Of a DNA stretch of 64,000 nt, positions 46,356-58,900 are shown one piece after another (position 1 is the first letter of the stretch; each line of letters starts with the position of its first letter). The DNA comes from Typha latifolia (taxonomy: Eukaryota; Streptophyta; Magnoliopsida; Poales; Typhaceae). The translations under genes were made by a program, and so were the position numbers. The stretch covers positions 15,883,096 to 15,947,095 of the forward strand of contig CM034100.1 in the NCBI GenBank assembly GCA_019914945.1. Reading direction: 5' to 3'. The notes under the pieces are model-generated. The model saw only the letters and a program-made list of their open reading frames with translations, did not search any database and had not been told where the DNA came from.

Positions 46356-47737
46356 CTGAAGCAAAGAAGAGTGCCGAGAAGAAGACGAAGCCAAAAGAAG
46401 AAGTAACTCAGGGGCTGGTTCGTAGTCCAATTCTCAAATATATAGATGAGCAAGGCGTTCGATCACTAAAGGTGTGCCCAGATTTCTCGCCGGCTGCTTC
46501 AATTCACACAACCATAGAGGAGATCTACTGCAGTCATATAAAGATAGGCTCCTTGAACTATGCTTCCATGCAGTAAGTGTGAGATCTTCATAGAGGAATA
46601 AAAAAAGAACACAAGTATATATACAACAAGAACATAAAACAATTTGGTATGTGGGATTTGTTTATTTATTTATCATTTGTTAATAGATCATGAGCTCAAG
46701 GCTCAGAGACTAATTATATGCTAGGCAAAGAGACAACTAGTCCAATAACCACTGAGTCAAATTATGTGCATGTAATGCTCCGATACGATCGAACCCATGA
46801 TCTTATAGCATTTAATTATAAGCAGCTACCCTTCCTATTGTAGCTCTTGGGATGGAATCTATGGAATTGAGTCAGGATAACAGGTGGGCATTTAGTGCTG
46901 CATACCTACAACAATGACCACTCCTTTAATTATACATGTCGCTGAGCAAAATAGCTTGGAGGTGGACAAGGGCTAGTGTCATCAGAATGAGAATTGAATT
47001 GAATTTTGAGTGAGCCATTTTACAAGGTTTGCAAGTCATAAAGGGGTCTGTTGTGAATGCATGCATGCCTACATGTATACATAAAATAAAATATATATAA
47101 TGTAACAGTGTATAGTATAAAATTAATCGTTACCTATTGGAGCAAATATCTCGAGTTCAAATCATGTCTGACTCTTTTATTATTTAAAATATAAAAATAT
47201 TTTGACTTCTTTATTTTGAATGCAAGATGAATTTGATAGCTATAAGTCTAACCTTTTAAGTGGCCACATCTGATGTAATGGTCAGTGATTAGTGTGGATT
47301 GCAATGGACATAACGTAGATGTGTACAATTGTGTCAGATTGATTCCAATCATTAGATGAGATTAAATATTTAACACCAAACTAAATTGGATTATTGACTC
47401 ATCCTAAGTTAGCAATTACTTTTTTAAAAACTTTTTATAATAATAATAATAATAATAATAAGGTAATACTTAGATCCCTGAAATATCTATGGAACCATTC
47501 TTATATGACATAGAACTTTAAAGATTTGAACTATTGCAAATGTCCCACTCTCCTAAAGTTCATAAATAAGAAAAATAAAATAATCATATATTTATAATTT
47601 TGGTGAAATCTTTCTCTCATTCCCTATAAAATATAGGGTAAATATGTTATATAGTTATTCATGTGGTTTTCACACGATAATTTATGGATGAAAAACCTAA
47701 TGTAAGGGGCACTTGAGACATTTTCAATTGTAGAGAA
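46356..47737. other. Intergenic, AT-rich
   Basis: No gene is supported. It contains the HOTHEAD-like promoter side at the left and a TAA trinucleotide repeat at about 47437-47461. Confidence 0.5.
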
Positions 47738-47811
47738 GGTGTCGTGGTGTAGTTGGTTATCACGTCAGTCTAACACACTGAAGGTCTCCGGTTCGAACCC
47801 GGGCGACGCCA
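47738..47811 (+). tRNA. tRNA-Val (AAC)
   Basis: A 74-nt cloverleaf: acceptor GGTGTCG pairs with CGACGCC and the discriminator is A. The D-loop has TAGTTGGTTATCA (box A-like), the anticodon loop is CTAACAC with anticodon AAC, and the T-arm is CCGGTTCGAACCCGG (box B). There is no intron. Seven T at 47821-47827 can end pol III transcription. Confidence 0.97.
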
Positions 47812-47820
47812 CTTAATTTA

Positions 47821-47827
47821 TTTTTTT
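47821..47827 (+). terminator. Pol III T-run terminator of tRNA-Val
   Basis: Seven consecutive T beginning 10 nt after the mature tRNA end. Confidence 0.75.
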
Positions 47828-48328
47828 GAATAAAAAATTTAACAAGTGTAATTTAGTCTTATACAATAATAGGGTGGGTATGTTATTGGATGCTTCAAAT
47901 TTGCATTCATATAGCTAGATAAATGCACATTTACTCATATATTTATTTATATTTGCACATTTAAATTATTGGTCAAGCAGAAGAGCAACCACTCCAATTG
48001 CACGCAACGGTATGTCTTACCCCACCTTCCTATTTATAAGGAGAGTGAGTTAGCAAATTTTGGTTCAATTAGAACTTGTTTTCTTTGTTAGAGATAGGAT
48101 TAGGGTGAGATTTTATTAGTTTGACATATTGGCATTTATAATTAAGATTCTAAAAGTTTTTTAAAAACTTATTTAAAGTAAATAACAATCAATCTCTTAT
48201 ATTTGAGGGGTTTTAACTAAATAAAATTTAGCTAAGAAGACATCCCGAAAATAAAAAATTCTAATTTCCGACATATGTCACCTTGTTCGATATATGTAAG
48301 AGCAAATTATATCCCAATCCGCCACGAC
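47828..48328. other. Upstream region of ZFWD
   Basis: AT-rich; no gene. An ATG at 48275 is in frame with the ZFWD coding region and gives an 18-residue N-terminal extension, but the extension has no conserved feature. Confidence 0.5.
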
Positions 48329-51300
48329 ATGGATATCAACGGCAACAAGAGGATCCAAGCCAAATCCTCGCCGGCGGCGGGGGCCGGCGGGGCAAACAGC
48401 GTCTGCTTCCATTGGCGAGCCGGACGGTGCAACCGCTACCCTTGCCGTTACCTCCACAGCGAGCTCCCAGCGGCGGCGCCAGACGAATCGAAGCGGGGCC
48501 TTGTGTGGCGCAAACCCACCGCCCCCGCCGCCTCCAATTGGGGAAAAGGTCGGCTCAGGGGTAAGCCGCCGGATCGACCTTGCAAGCATTTTCTTGTCGG
48601 GAATTGCCCCTACGGCGAGGGTTGCCGGTTCTTGCACTCGTGGTCCGTCGGAGATAGCTTCTCCTTGCTGACCCATCTCCAGGGGCATCAAAAGGTGGCT
48701 CCTTTCTATCCTTTTTGTTCGTTCCTGTCTATTTTGAATTTGATCTAATATGATCTTTTTGTAGGTTGTGACAGGGATTGCGCTTCCCTCAGGTTCGGAT
48801 AAGATGTACTCGGGGAGCAAGGATGAGTCGGTTCGGGTGTGGGATTGCCAGACTGGGCAGGTACCTGAGCTTGTGGCATTGTTTGAAGACTTCTGAGTTT
48901 TGGTATTCTCTAGGTCTTAGTGGGATTACTTGCCTGTGTTAGTGTGTCGCTGTCGTCAATGTGGGAGGTGAAGTTGGCTGTATGATTAATGAGGGGCCGT
49001 GGATATTTACAGGAGTTCCTAACGCTGTTAAGGTATACATTTTCTGTTTAAATGTAATTTGCAGTATTCCTTTTGTTTTTAAATGTATATCTTTACTTTC
49101 AACTGCTCATTTGCAGGCATGGAATACACAAACAGCAACAGATTTAAGTCTCAGTGGCCCTAATGGACAAGTCTATGCTCTAGTAGTCGGCAATGGGATG
49201 CTCTTTGCTGGAATTCAGGCTAGTTTCCCCCTATTTTCTTCTTTTCTTTATCCTACTGTACATATACTTATGGACTCATTGATTAATGGCCTTCTCCACT
49301 GCAGGATGGTCGCATTTTGGCATGGAAATTCAGTGCTGCCGGAAACTGCTTCGAACCAGTGACTTCTCTTCTTGGCCATCAACTTGCTGTTGTTTCATTA
49401 GTTGTTGGAGCAATGAGGCTTTACTCTGGTTCAATGGATCACACAATAAGAGTAAGAAAATATTATGACCTTCCATGCTCAATTCTTGAACCATAATTGT
49501 TAGAAATTGAGCACAGTCTATTCATGTTGGACACCATGCATAGGTTTATATTCTTAAGTAACGTCACTTGCCTGTTGAATGTAGAGTGTAACTAAGAAAG
49601 GAATGCTCGAATATTGATAGTCTATGTTTTAATCTTATGAGTTATGATTGTATATTAAATTACTGACAGCCAGAAATAGAGATTATTGGAATCGTTCCAC
49701 CTACCTGGTTATTGGAAGCTGGCAAAGAGTGGTCCAACTCATGAATGTGGCAACATGACGAGCAATAGGATTGATATGATTTTGTTAATTTTGCTATATC
49801 GATTTCCTAATGCAAAGGTTATGACTTGTTGATGTTTGTTTTTCTTTCATTTCTTTTTCTAAATGAAGATATTGATGATGTAATAAGTACTTATATTTCA
49901 TAATTCTCATTTTAATTATTTAGTGAATTACATCTAAGTTCTATATACGATGTCATCTTTAATCCCAAGAAAATTTATTCTAAGTACAGTAATGGTTTGA
50001 AGTTTCACTCGAGATGGAATAGTAATGGCCGAAACTTAATGAAAATGAAAGCTAAAACTCATTGGTTAAAGTCAAAATTATTAATATTTTTGGTTTTGAC
50101 ATTTATATTGGACCACAATAGGCTAATCATTCTATTTTAGCTTGAAATATTTATTTTTCTAGGAGTCCAAACTAAAACCAATCAAAACCAAAACCATAAC
50201 TGAAACTTTGAACCATATGACAGTTCTGATTAAATCAGTATTGGAATTAGTGAGGATTATGTGCTTTGTAACACAATGAAGGTGTGATCTGGGATCGGAG
50301 TTAGCAATCCATTTGTCTAATCACATGTGCCTTAGATATCAATTACGCACAAACAATTTTATTTTTGTCTTAATTGTGATATAACCTAGTTGACCTGGAG
50401 ATTACTTCCAAATGTAAATTAAATAGACCTGATCGACGTTAATCATGGGATAATGGGCAGGGATACAACGAGCATATTGATGGCGAGTCCTAATTGGACA
50501 TGTCGATCTTTTCTATTTCAGATTTGGTTTTGAGATAAGAATAAAATAAGATTCAAGAGAGGAATAAATCTGTAATTCTCAAAATAAGTCGACAAATTTA
50601 TTCCTCTAGCCACATATAAAATATACCAAGATAGTCTCAGTTGAAATCTTAAGATGTTGAAGTTGAAATCTTAAGATGTTGAAGCTCTACCTGAATTAAT
50701 CTTCTGTCAAAATAGACTCTACATATGCAAAGTTTTCTAGATAAATATCACCTTTCTCTTAAAAGTAAGAATGAGGATGTTGAAGAGCTTGATCAAGGCG
50801 TATTATGTATTCTAGAGAATTCCTACTAGAATTGGATTTTCATATGGACCATCAAAATTTTATTTCCAATCATTCTACACCCTGGTGAGATTTTGTAACA
50901 AAACCATATATCATAAGCAACTTTTAACCTTATTGTTATTTGATAAATTTAGAGCTTTTGACCAAACTTGCTCTCCCAAATTTTTTTTACACATCTAGGA
51001 CACTTCAAAACTTAAATATGCCACATTAACAAAACCGCTAACTAGGAATGTAAGTCGCTAATTTGTTTAATGACTATATAGAAAATTTAAAAGAACTTAA
51101 AATTTTGAAGTCTTAGGGGAGAAATTTTCATATAAATTATTTTCTAATTCAACAATTTTTTTAGCAATTTTTGAATTTTTAAGTCAACGGTTTTTCAACT
51201 CATCTTGTCTCGTTTTTAAATTTTGTGGTAAATTAGACATGATAAAAAAAGTAAAAAAAAAAAACTTGAGTATTTATCCTATTCTTCTTATTTTGTTTCA

Positions 51301-54300
51301 GCGTTTTGTTGTCGCAAACTCTGATTCAGTCTATGTCATAGTCCAATTGATGCTGAACCAAGATCTAAAGAGATGGTTCAGTCTTAGTTGGTTAGTTTGT
51401 GGAGTTCCAATTTCAATCTTGTGGTGATTTCAACATTCTTTTCTTGGACTCAATAACAAGTAATCAGGAAATGCACGAACGTTGGAAACAACAAGGATTT
51501 TAGAATTGTATTGTGTTTTCGTGATCTCGATTGTTTCTAGCTAAAATGTACTTTTGATCAATGATGGCTGTGCCGCCATCGGCACGCCCCCACGTGTCAT
51601 TGGCACGCATTTAACATAATTTTAATAAAAAAATTATAATATTAGAGATGGTTTTGAGTCTTCAGAATGTCAATTGCTGATTTTTAATTTAAATATATCT
51701 GATGCAGCTGTAACATCAAGTTTGGTCAATATCCAGGAGTTTTAGAGGCAGTTTTGCCTGAAGCTGACCAAATTTGGTCAAGCTTCAGTTAGTTTAGCTG
51801 GTTTTATCAGTTGTGATCAAGTGTTTCTATTTTCATCCAATAACAATGTATTTCCAATCAAAGCCCATGAAGTTCAGTAGAAGGCGAAAAGCCAAAAACT
51901 AAATGAAGTGCAGATTGGTTTGGTAATAATCATGAGACTAGTCTGTTATGGCTGTGTCTTTTCTTTTCCAATTATAACTTTGATTGATAAGTGTTGAAAT
52001 TAGAGGTGCCACCTGCTTAACCAGTCTATTCATATTACCAATCATTCTTTTTTTTTGTCTAAGTAGATAGCTGCCTTGTAAACTGTACAACTAACAACAG
52101 AAATACACTGGTTTTGTGTATCCATACTGAAGCTTTTACAGTATGCACTCAAGGATATTACTTCAGCATTTTATCATGGTGCGCTATCATGCTATGTGAA
52201 CATTTAGTTTGAATGACATTCTGGTATAATACTTTTCTTATTCAGTCTACACATGTGAATTTTTGTAGCAATATATTGTTACATCAGATCAGTTTTTTTC
52301 CTCACTGTTTTTTTTTCTCTCTGTTACTAAAAGTAATTTGTGTAAAAAGTGCATTTTCAATCTTATAAATACTTAAATACTTTTCAGGTTTGGGACCTTA
52401 CAAGTTTACAGTGTATCCAGACCCTTTCTGGCCATACATCAGTTGTTATGTCGGTACTCTGTTGGGATCAGTTTCTGTTGTCTTGCTCATTGGATAAAAC
52501 AATAAAGGTTAGATTTTCTTCGTATTTCTTGATGTTACTTGACTTATATTAATTAGCTTGTTCAGAGCTCTAAGTTTCTCCTCTATGTAACTCTGTCTAT
52601 GCTGCTCTGGTTAATCACCCTTTTCTTTTATAAGTAATTAATTATCCTTCTTTTCTTTTTCAGGTTTGGGTTTCTACAGACACAGGACAACTAGAAGTTA
52701 CATATACTCATAATGAAGGACATGTATGTAATTTTACTCGTACCATACATTATAATGGATGTCGGTATTGTAAACAAAGTGATTTTTTATGATTAGCTTT
52801 ATTAGTATTTTAGATAGTACAGTTCATCTTTATAATATTGGATGATTTTTTTTATGTATTAGGTATTTCACCAGCAGAAGTATGTCTAATCTTTGAACAA
52901 ATGAAGTTTTAGGAAGAGGGGGAATGTCATTCAGTACTATATATATATTCATATACACATACGTGTATATCAACATCATTAGCATTTAAACCATGTGCTC
53001 ATCAAAGTTAGTCAAACGTGAGTTGACCCATTAAAATATAGCCTGAATCTCATCTTGTTGAAATCTCAAGAAATAATTGGTGGCACAGAAATTTTGGAAA
53101 AATATGGCTTATGTCCACCCATACTATTCATCATCTGATATCTCTAGGGAGTTTTTAACTTACAATTGATTACTTATCACTGTTATCAAGCCTTTTCTGT
53201 TTGCCAAACACACTGAAAGTGATGATTAGATTTTGGTGTTTGTATTTGTTTTTTATGGTATGTGCATATAAAATGCCCTACTCTAATATCCGTATCAGTT
53301 ATTGTTCTACCACTAGGCAAACAATTTGCATATCTCTTCAAATCCTAAGATTCTCAACAAATTATACCAATCTGGCAAAACAGTTTAAGGAGAAATTCCT
53401 GATGCCTTTCTAGGGTGATGTGGCTGCATGGCCATCATGAATTTTTTTAGTAGTACTTTTAATTTTGATCATTCTTCTTTGGCATCTGTTCCCATTGTGA
53501 TGAAATGTGTTCTTGACCGTGCTGTAGCTTCATCCACTTGTTCAGTTTTTCTGCACCATATGTATTTCTGCACATCATGCATCTTGAATCCTTTCCACAT
53601 TTCCATTGCTTGAAAGAAGAGACTGAATTTTCACAACTGAGTTCGAGCTCCTTCAGCTGTGAGGCCAAGAAGTGCACTTTAAGATGATTGCTCATTGTCC
53701 TCGTCATTGTTTTGTCATTTCAAGTTTGTTTGTCAGTTTCTGATGGCCTGGAACTCTGATTTATATTTTAACCATTTTACCAGTTATGAAGCTTCGAAGG
53801 AAGTGAAATGTGCAAAATTCTTGGCACAATGACCTCAGTTTAACTAAAGCATAGATAGTGAATATTTTGATCCGTAAATCTAGTCCTCTGCTAAATTGAT
53901 CTTTCATAATTTCAACTGATGAATTTGGGAAGCTCAGATTGCTAAAATTGGTTACTATTAATGTACCAGGAAGTTGGATGACCAAAGACAAAGCATATGA
54001 GCGAGTCAGTTACCTTTTGTGCTTGAATTAGTGTCCTGTTGTTTAAACTGTGTATGTTAGGGAGCACATATATATGTAAGATTTAGTCAGCATTGCAGTT
54101 GCATGATTAAAGGCAAAGCATATGTGAATATCATTTATATTTTGTTCTTGAATTGGTATATTGTTGTTTAGGTGTGTATGTTAACGGAGCCCATATATCA
54201 GCATTCTTGTTTTTCTTGCCATTGCCTTGCTAAGGGATTCCATTTGGTCTCAGGGAGTGCTTACACTCTGTGGTATGCATGATGCTCAAGCAAAACCTGT

Positions 54301-54560
54301 TCTATTATCTTCATGCAATGACAACACTGTCCGCCTCTATGACCTGCCATCGTAAGTATATTGAGCTACTATGATGATCCTATTGCTAAGGTGCTCACAA
54401 GACTCCATTTACTTCTTGCAGATTCAGTGAGAGGGGTAAAATCTTCTCCAAGGAGGAAGTGAGATCAATACAAGTAGGCCCTGGTGGGTTGTTTTTCACT
54501 GGAGAAGGAACTGGTGAACTGAAGGTCTGGAAGTGGTTAACAAACGAAATGCCAACTTAA
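48329..54560 (+). CDS. ZFWD: CCCH zinc-finger and WD40-repeat protein (ZFWD type)
   Basis: Nine exons: 48329-48694, 48765-48860, 48943-49032, 49117-49218, 49305-49451, 52388-52507, 52664-52723, 54254-54351 and 54422-54560 (1,218 nt, 405 aa), all in phase. Two CCCH fingers lie at C26-C34-C39-H43 and C85-C93-C99-H103. About seven WD40 blades follow, for example GSKDESVRVWDC, AGIQDGRILAWKF, YSGSMDHTIRVWDL, LSCSLDKTIKVW and CNDNTVRLYDLPS, ending FTGEGTGELKVWKW. The family is plant-specific in this arrangement and is taken to bind RNA with the fingers and partners with the propeller. The intron after exon 4 starts GC rather than GT. The 2.9-kb fifth intron holds a transposon-end relic. Start chosen at MDINGNKR, as in relatives. 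Confidence 0.94.
51559..51608 (+). mobile_element. Terminal relic of the hAT-like family in a ZFWD intron
   Basis: Starts CAATGATGGCTGTGCC and continues with GGCACGCCCCCACGTG and TTGGCACG, matching the ends of the 22646 element in sequence and GGCAC-rich character. The rest merges into AT-rich sequence and no right end was found. Confidence 0.5.
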
Positions 54561-55939
54561 CAGGAATGTGCATGTTATACATTTTCTCAAGTAATCGGAG
54601 GTCTTTTGAAATGCAATGGAAATGAGACTAATGGCAGCTGAGTTAGTTCTCTATTGGTTGTCTTCTATAAATAATTCTCTGCAAGAGAGGTTGCTGTCAC
54701 AAACGGTTTCTCGACATGGAGCAAAAATACCCTCCAAACTGGCTCATGTCGAATGGAACACAAAATAGCATAGGATAAATTTGCTCTTCAGTTCTTTATA
54801 CAACTGTGATAATGATGATTCCTTGTATCCTCGAAGATATTCAGATCAATTAATTGTATTGAGATCATCTGCTGTAAAGAGAAGCAACTTTATGGATGTA
54901 CGTTTACCACAAAAAAGAGTATGAAGGGCAAGCTTTCTATTAATTTTTATTTTGTGGTTATTACAGCAGTGTGCGAAATTACTTAGGCTTGTATCACCTA
55001 ACTTATATTTTGCTGTATCAACGTTTGAGTGCTGCTAAATTGCTAATTATCATCATGTACAAATTTTGTTATCTTAAGAAACAAACCAGGTTCCAACAAA
55101 AGTGTCATTTTTGGTACGATAATTAAGGATTAGTTATATTTTGGCCTCCTCAATTATTTTCTGTATCACTTTCATTTCCTCAAAAAAAAAAAAAAAAAGT
55201 AGATGCATACACTGGCTAGATTATCTAATTGTAATTAAGCCCTCTTCATTAAAATTTTATTAAGAAATATTAAAAAGATAACTAACTAATTAGATGGACA
55301 AGAATATTTTTAACTAAAGAAGAAGATAGAAGATACGAAAGGAAGATGAGGGCGTTTTCATTTATTAAGTTGATTAAAATTTTAATATTATTTATATCTG
55401 AATTTTAATGGAGAGAGCAAGCTTAATGATATATTTAAGTTACTTACGAGATGTATTCCAGATCTCAAGGGAGATAAGGGTGATACAGATCTCAATCAAT
55501 AGTTGCGGGGGTGAATAATCAACTAACCATACTCAATAGAGATTGAATCACCGAGAAGTACATAAAAACTAGCTGTGTTAATGTTCTGAAGTATAACTTA
55601 TTTGAAAACTGCCTCAAGGTTCGTCAAAACGGAAGTCTCACGAATGATGAAAACAATGACATATAAAGTGTAAGATAAACATCATTTATTTACTGTAATC
55701 CAAGCGTACTATTTTCTTTAATGCATAGACGTAAAAGGACAAACTCAATTATGGATACTTGGTGCCTCGAGAGCACAAGCTTTTAAAAGTTACGGTCTGC
55801 TTATCAAGGCGACCAATTTAAGCAAAATTTGTCAGAGACATTGAACAACCTTCAACATTGACTTAAATCCAAGATGATTACAACATTACAATTGTTGTGC
55901 CACAAGCATCATTTGAGATGATGTCCTCCACTGGGTACG
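54561..55939. other. Convergent intergenic region between ZFWD and NUP50
   Basis: 3' flanks of both genes; a run of 16-17 A near 55183-55198 and AT-rich sequence. No gene is supported. Confidence 0.5.
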
Positions 55940-58900
55940 TTAGTCAGATGGAGCATTATCTTTGATTGCGGCTGCCAGTTTTGTAGTCTCTTCCTCGTTT
56001 TTCAACCTCAGTAAGTACGTGCGAGCCACAACACTGCTACTGCCAGAAATTTCACTTGCTGGTCCACCACCCTGAGAAAAGAAAATAGTGAGCTGCTACC
56101 GATTCTATTGCATTGATGGACGAATCATGCAATAAGAAGACATGCACAAAGATTCACAGTTTTGGACAGATTAATGTTTGCTTGGCTCCAAACCATGGGT
56201 TAAATAGGTTGAGTTGGCAAAAAAATAAAAAAACACACACACCGAGATGTGCACACAGGCATTATAAGGCTTCCCAGCAGTTGTGGCCAGAAGGGGATGA
56301 GGTGGACGATGGCAGTAAGGGAGTGGTGGAGCAAGTAGCAGCAGAGAAAGTGGGGAAGAGAATAAGAATGCGGGAGAGGGGAGGCTAGGGTTTCAGACAT
56401 GGCAGAGCCATGTGGAGATTTCCTTCTATGCAAGATCCTATTGTTTGGTGGGGCTGTTGTTGAAACAAACCACATTGTCTATGTTCTTTTTATAAAAAAG
56501 TGTCTTCTTAGACACACTGTTCTGCTCCCTACCACTCTTCCATACTGTATGCACAAACACAACACAGATATTCTGCTCTACATTTGTTGTATAGGTAAGT
56601 ACCTAAACAAGTATATATAATAGGCTTCTTATTGTGACGAGAAAGACATTTCATATGAAATAAGGAAAATGAGAAGTCTGGTTTGCAGGATGAGTTACCG
56701 AAACATGAAATATCGAGGCAATAGTGTTCTTCTGAATGTTTATATTTATGCCGGGATATATTGAAGCATTAAGCAAGATCTTTCCAACCTGCAACCAAAT
56801 GATAATGAGTCATTAGAGCAAATGAGATATAAGAATATCAAAGAAATTGCTTGTACTCAAACACATGCAGAATCTCTTGCTCTAGTTCCTGACCTTTCCC
56901 CTCCTCAAATCGCTCACCAACCAATAAGCACAAACATAAACAGCACATGCAGTGCAAAATGAAAGCTTCTTTATAAATATTTAATGCTTAATTACACTTT
57001 GCTCCCGTCAATTATGAAAGCATGCAAATTACCACTAGTAACACTCAGCACCCCTTTATAAAGTAGGTATTGTAACATTTTAAATAGTTCAAAAGGAAAT
57101 TGTACACTCTCATAGTTGAGGGGGTAAAATAATACTGAGTCAAAGTTTAGGATAGTGAACTGTAATTAAGCTAATATTTAAACCATCTCTTTGATATTCC
57201 AAGAAAAATCACAGAGTTCAGGAATAAAAATGTAACACCTTGATACAATAGGACAAGAATCAATAACATACATCATTTCGGATAACAATCGATGGCTTGG
57301 ACTCTTTAGTCGCTCTATTGGCACCCTCTTTACATTTGATGGAGAGCTGACCCATGCCCATATCTTTCCAACCTTTCTCTACAGGATTCTCCGGCTGGAT
57401 AAGACAAACAATTAGGTGCCAACAAACAACACTGTTCAGAGATGTGAACATTTTTTGCAATAACATCTACAAGAACAATCATTTATATACTTAAAAAGTA
57501 CTCCGTTCTTTTAATTAACAGGAAAAACCATCTAGTGCATAATTCTTCTCAAAAAGAAAAATAAATAATCTAATGCAGAAGAAACCAGTTGTGTTGAAAT
57601 TTCCAAGAGGGTTGGAATTGAATCTATTCTTCCATTTAATGGGCATAGGTTTGACAGGTAAATTTCTGAAAATGCCAAACAGATCAAGCATCAGGTCATT
57701 CTAGAGAAGTTTATTCTTCTCTTTGGCTCTTTGCACTAATCAAGTTATCAACCTCTAATCTCGTGCATAATATTAACTGCAGTAGCAGATTCCTCAGCCT
57801 TTTCTTAACAAAAAGGACAGAAAGATATTAGATATCTCACAATTCAATATAAATATACACATGTAGTACAAGAAATCAGTTTACATACAAAAGGAAATAC
57901 ATGCAGATCAAATAAAATACTGCAGCGATATTCTTTTGTATAATATAGGATATACCACGCTTTTATAATTTGCATGAAGATATGCTGCATTACTTAGATG
58001 AAAGTTTTAAACCAAACTGAAGAAAGAATGTTATTAATTTTGAGTGTCTTGCAATGTATCAATTTATTGAAGATTGCCCAGCAAAGAAAAATATATTTTG
58101 GCATATCTCTCAATCAATTAATATAGCAACATAGCATTAGATCTCAAAGACCAAAGAAATCCATAGTATGGATACCTTTACATACACCTTGCATTTGGTC
58201 TCATGGACGACAACAATTCCTTTCTCTTCAGTCCTTTTGAAGGAGGGACTGCTTGGCTGCTCCTGCTTGGATTCTAGAAACCATGAAAGATGTTAAGTTA
58301 GAATATAAAAACTCCACTAGAGTTGTCTACATATTATTTTTCACATAACTGGAATTTACTAGAATGGCATTACTTAGATAAAACAAATCAGATCATCACA
58401 CCCAATAAAAAGCACATACAAATTGGAGCATTTCTAGCCATAGTATGCATATGTTAGAGAAAACTAAGGCCTCATAAGAAAGCCCTAGTTCTATAAACAA
58501 GAGGGATGAATAAACCATCAACATGATGCTGCTGTATTCAGACAACTTAAACAATCACACCCCGTTGGATTTGCCAATCTGAAATGTCTTAACTACTATA
58601 TAATATGAAATTAAATATTACCCAGAAATATCAGCCTTGAAAATTATAAGTCACCAAACAAAGTAAATAGTCTCATAAAACAAATTCTATTTAACATAAA
58701 CAAATTAAATTTCTGCAAGATTAGTGCTTTAATTGCAACCACAATAACCACCTGAATGACTGCTCTTATCTTCTGCCTCCAGAAACTATGTATAATAGAT
58801 AGTAGAAAAGGTCATGGCTCACTTTATTTTTATAATTTAAATCCCTTAAAAGGAATGCAACTAGATCATAATGTAAAAATTAATCTCTGTTTTAGTAAAT

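Noticed and set aside
46343..46576. 77-codon plus-strand ORF starting [14 protein letters not shown]
   Set aside because: Overlaps the signal-peptide exon of the HOTHEAD-like gene on the other strand and has no recognisable domain; it is probably leader sequence.
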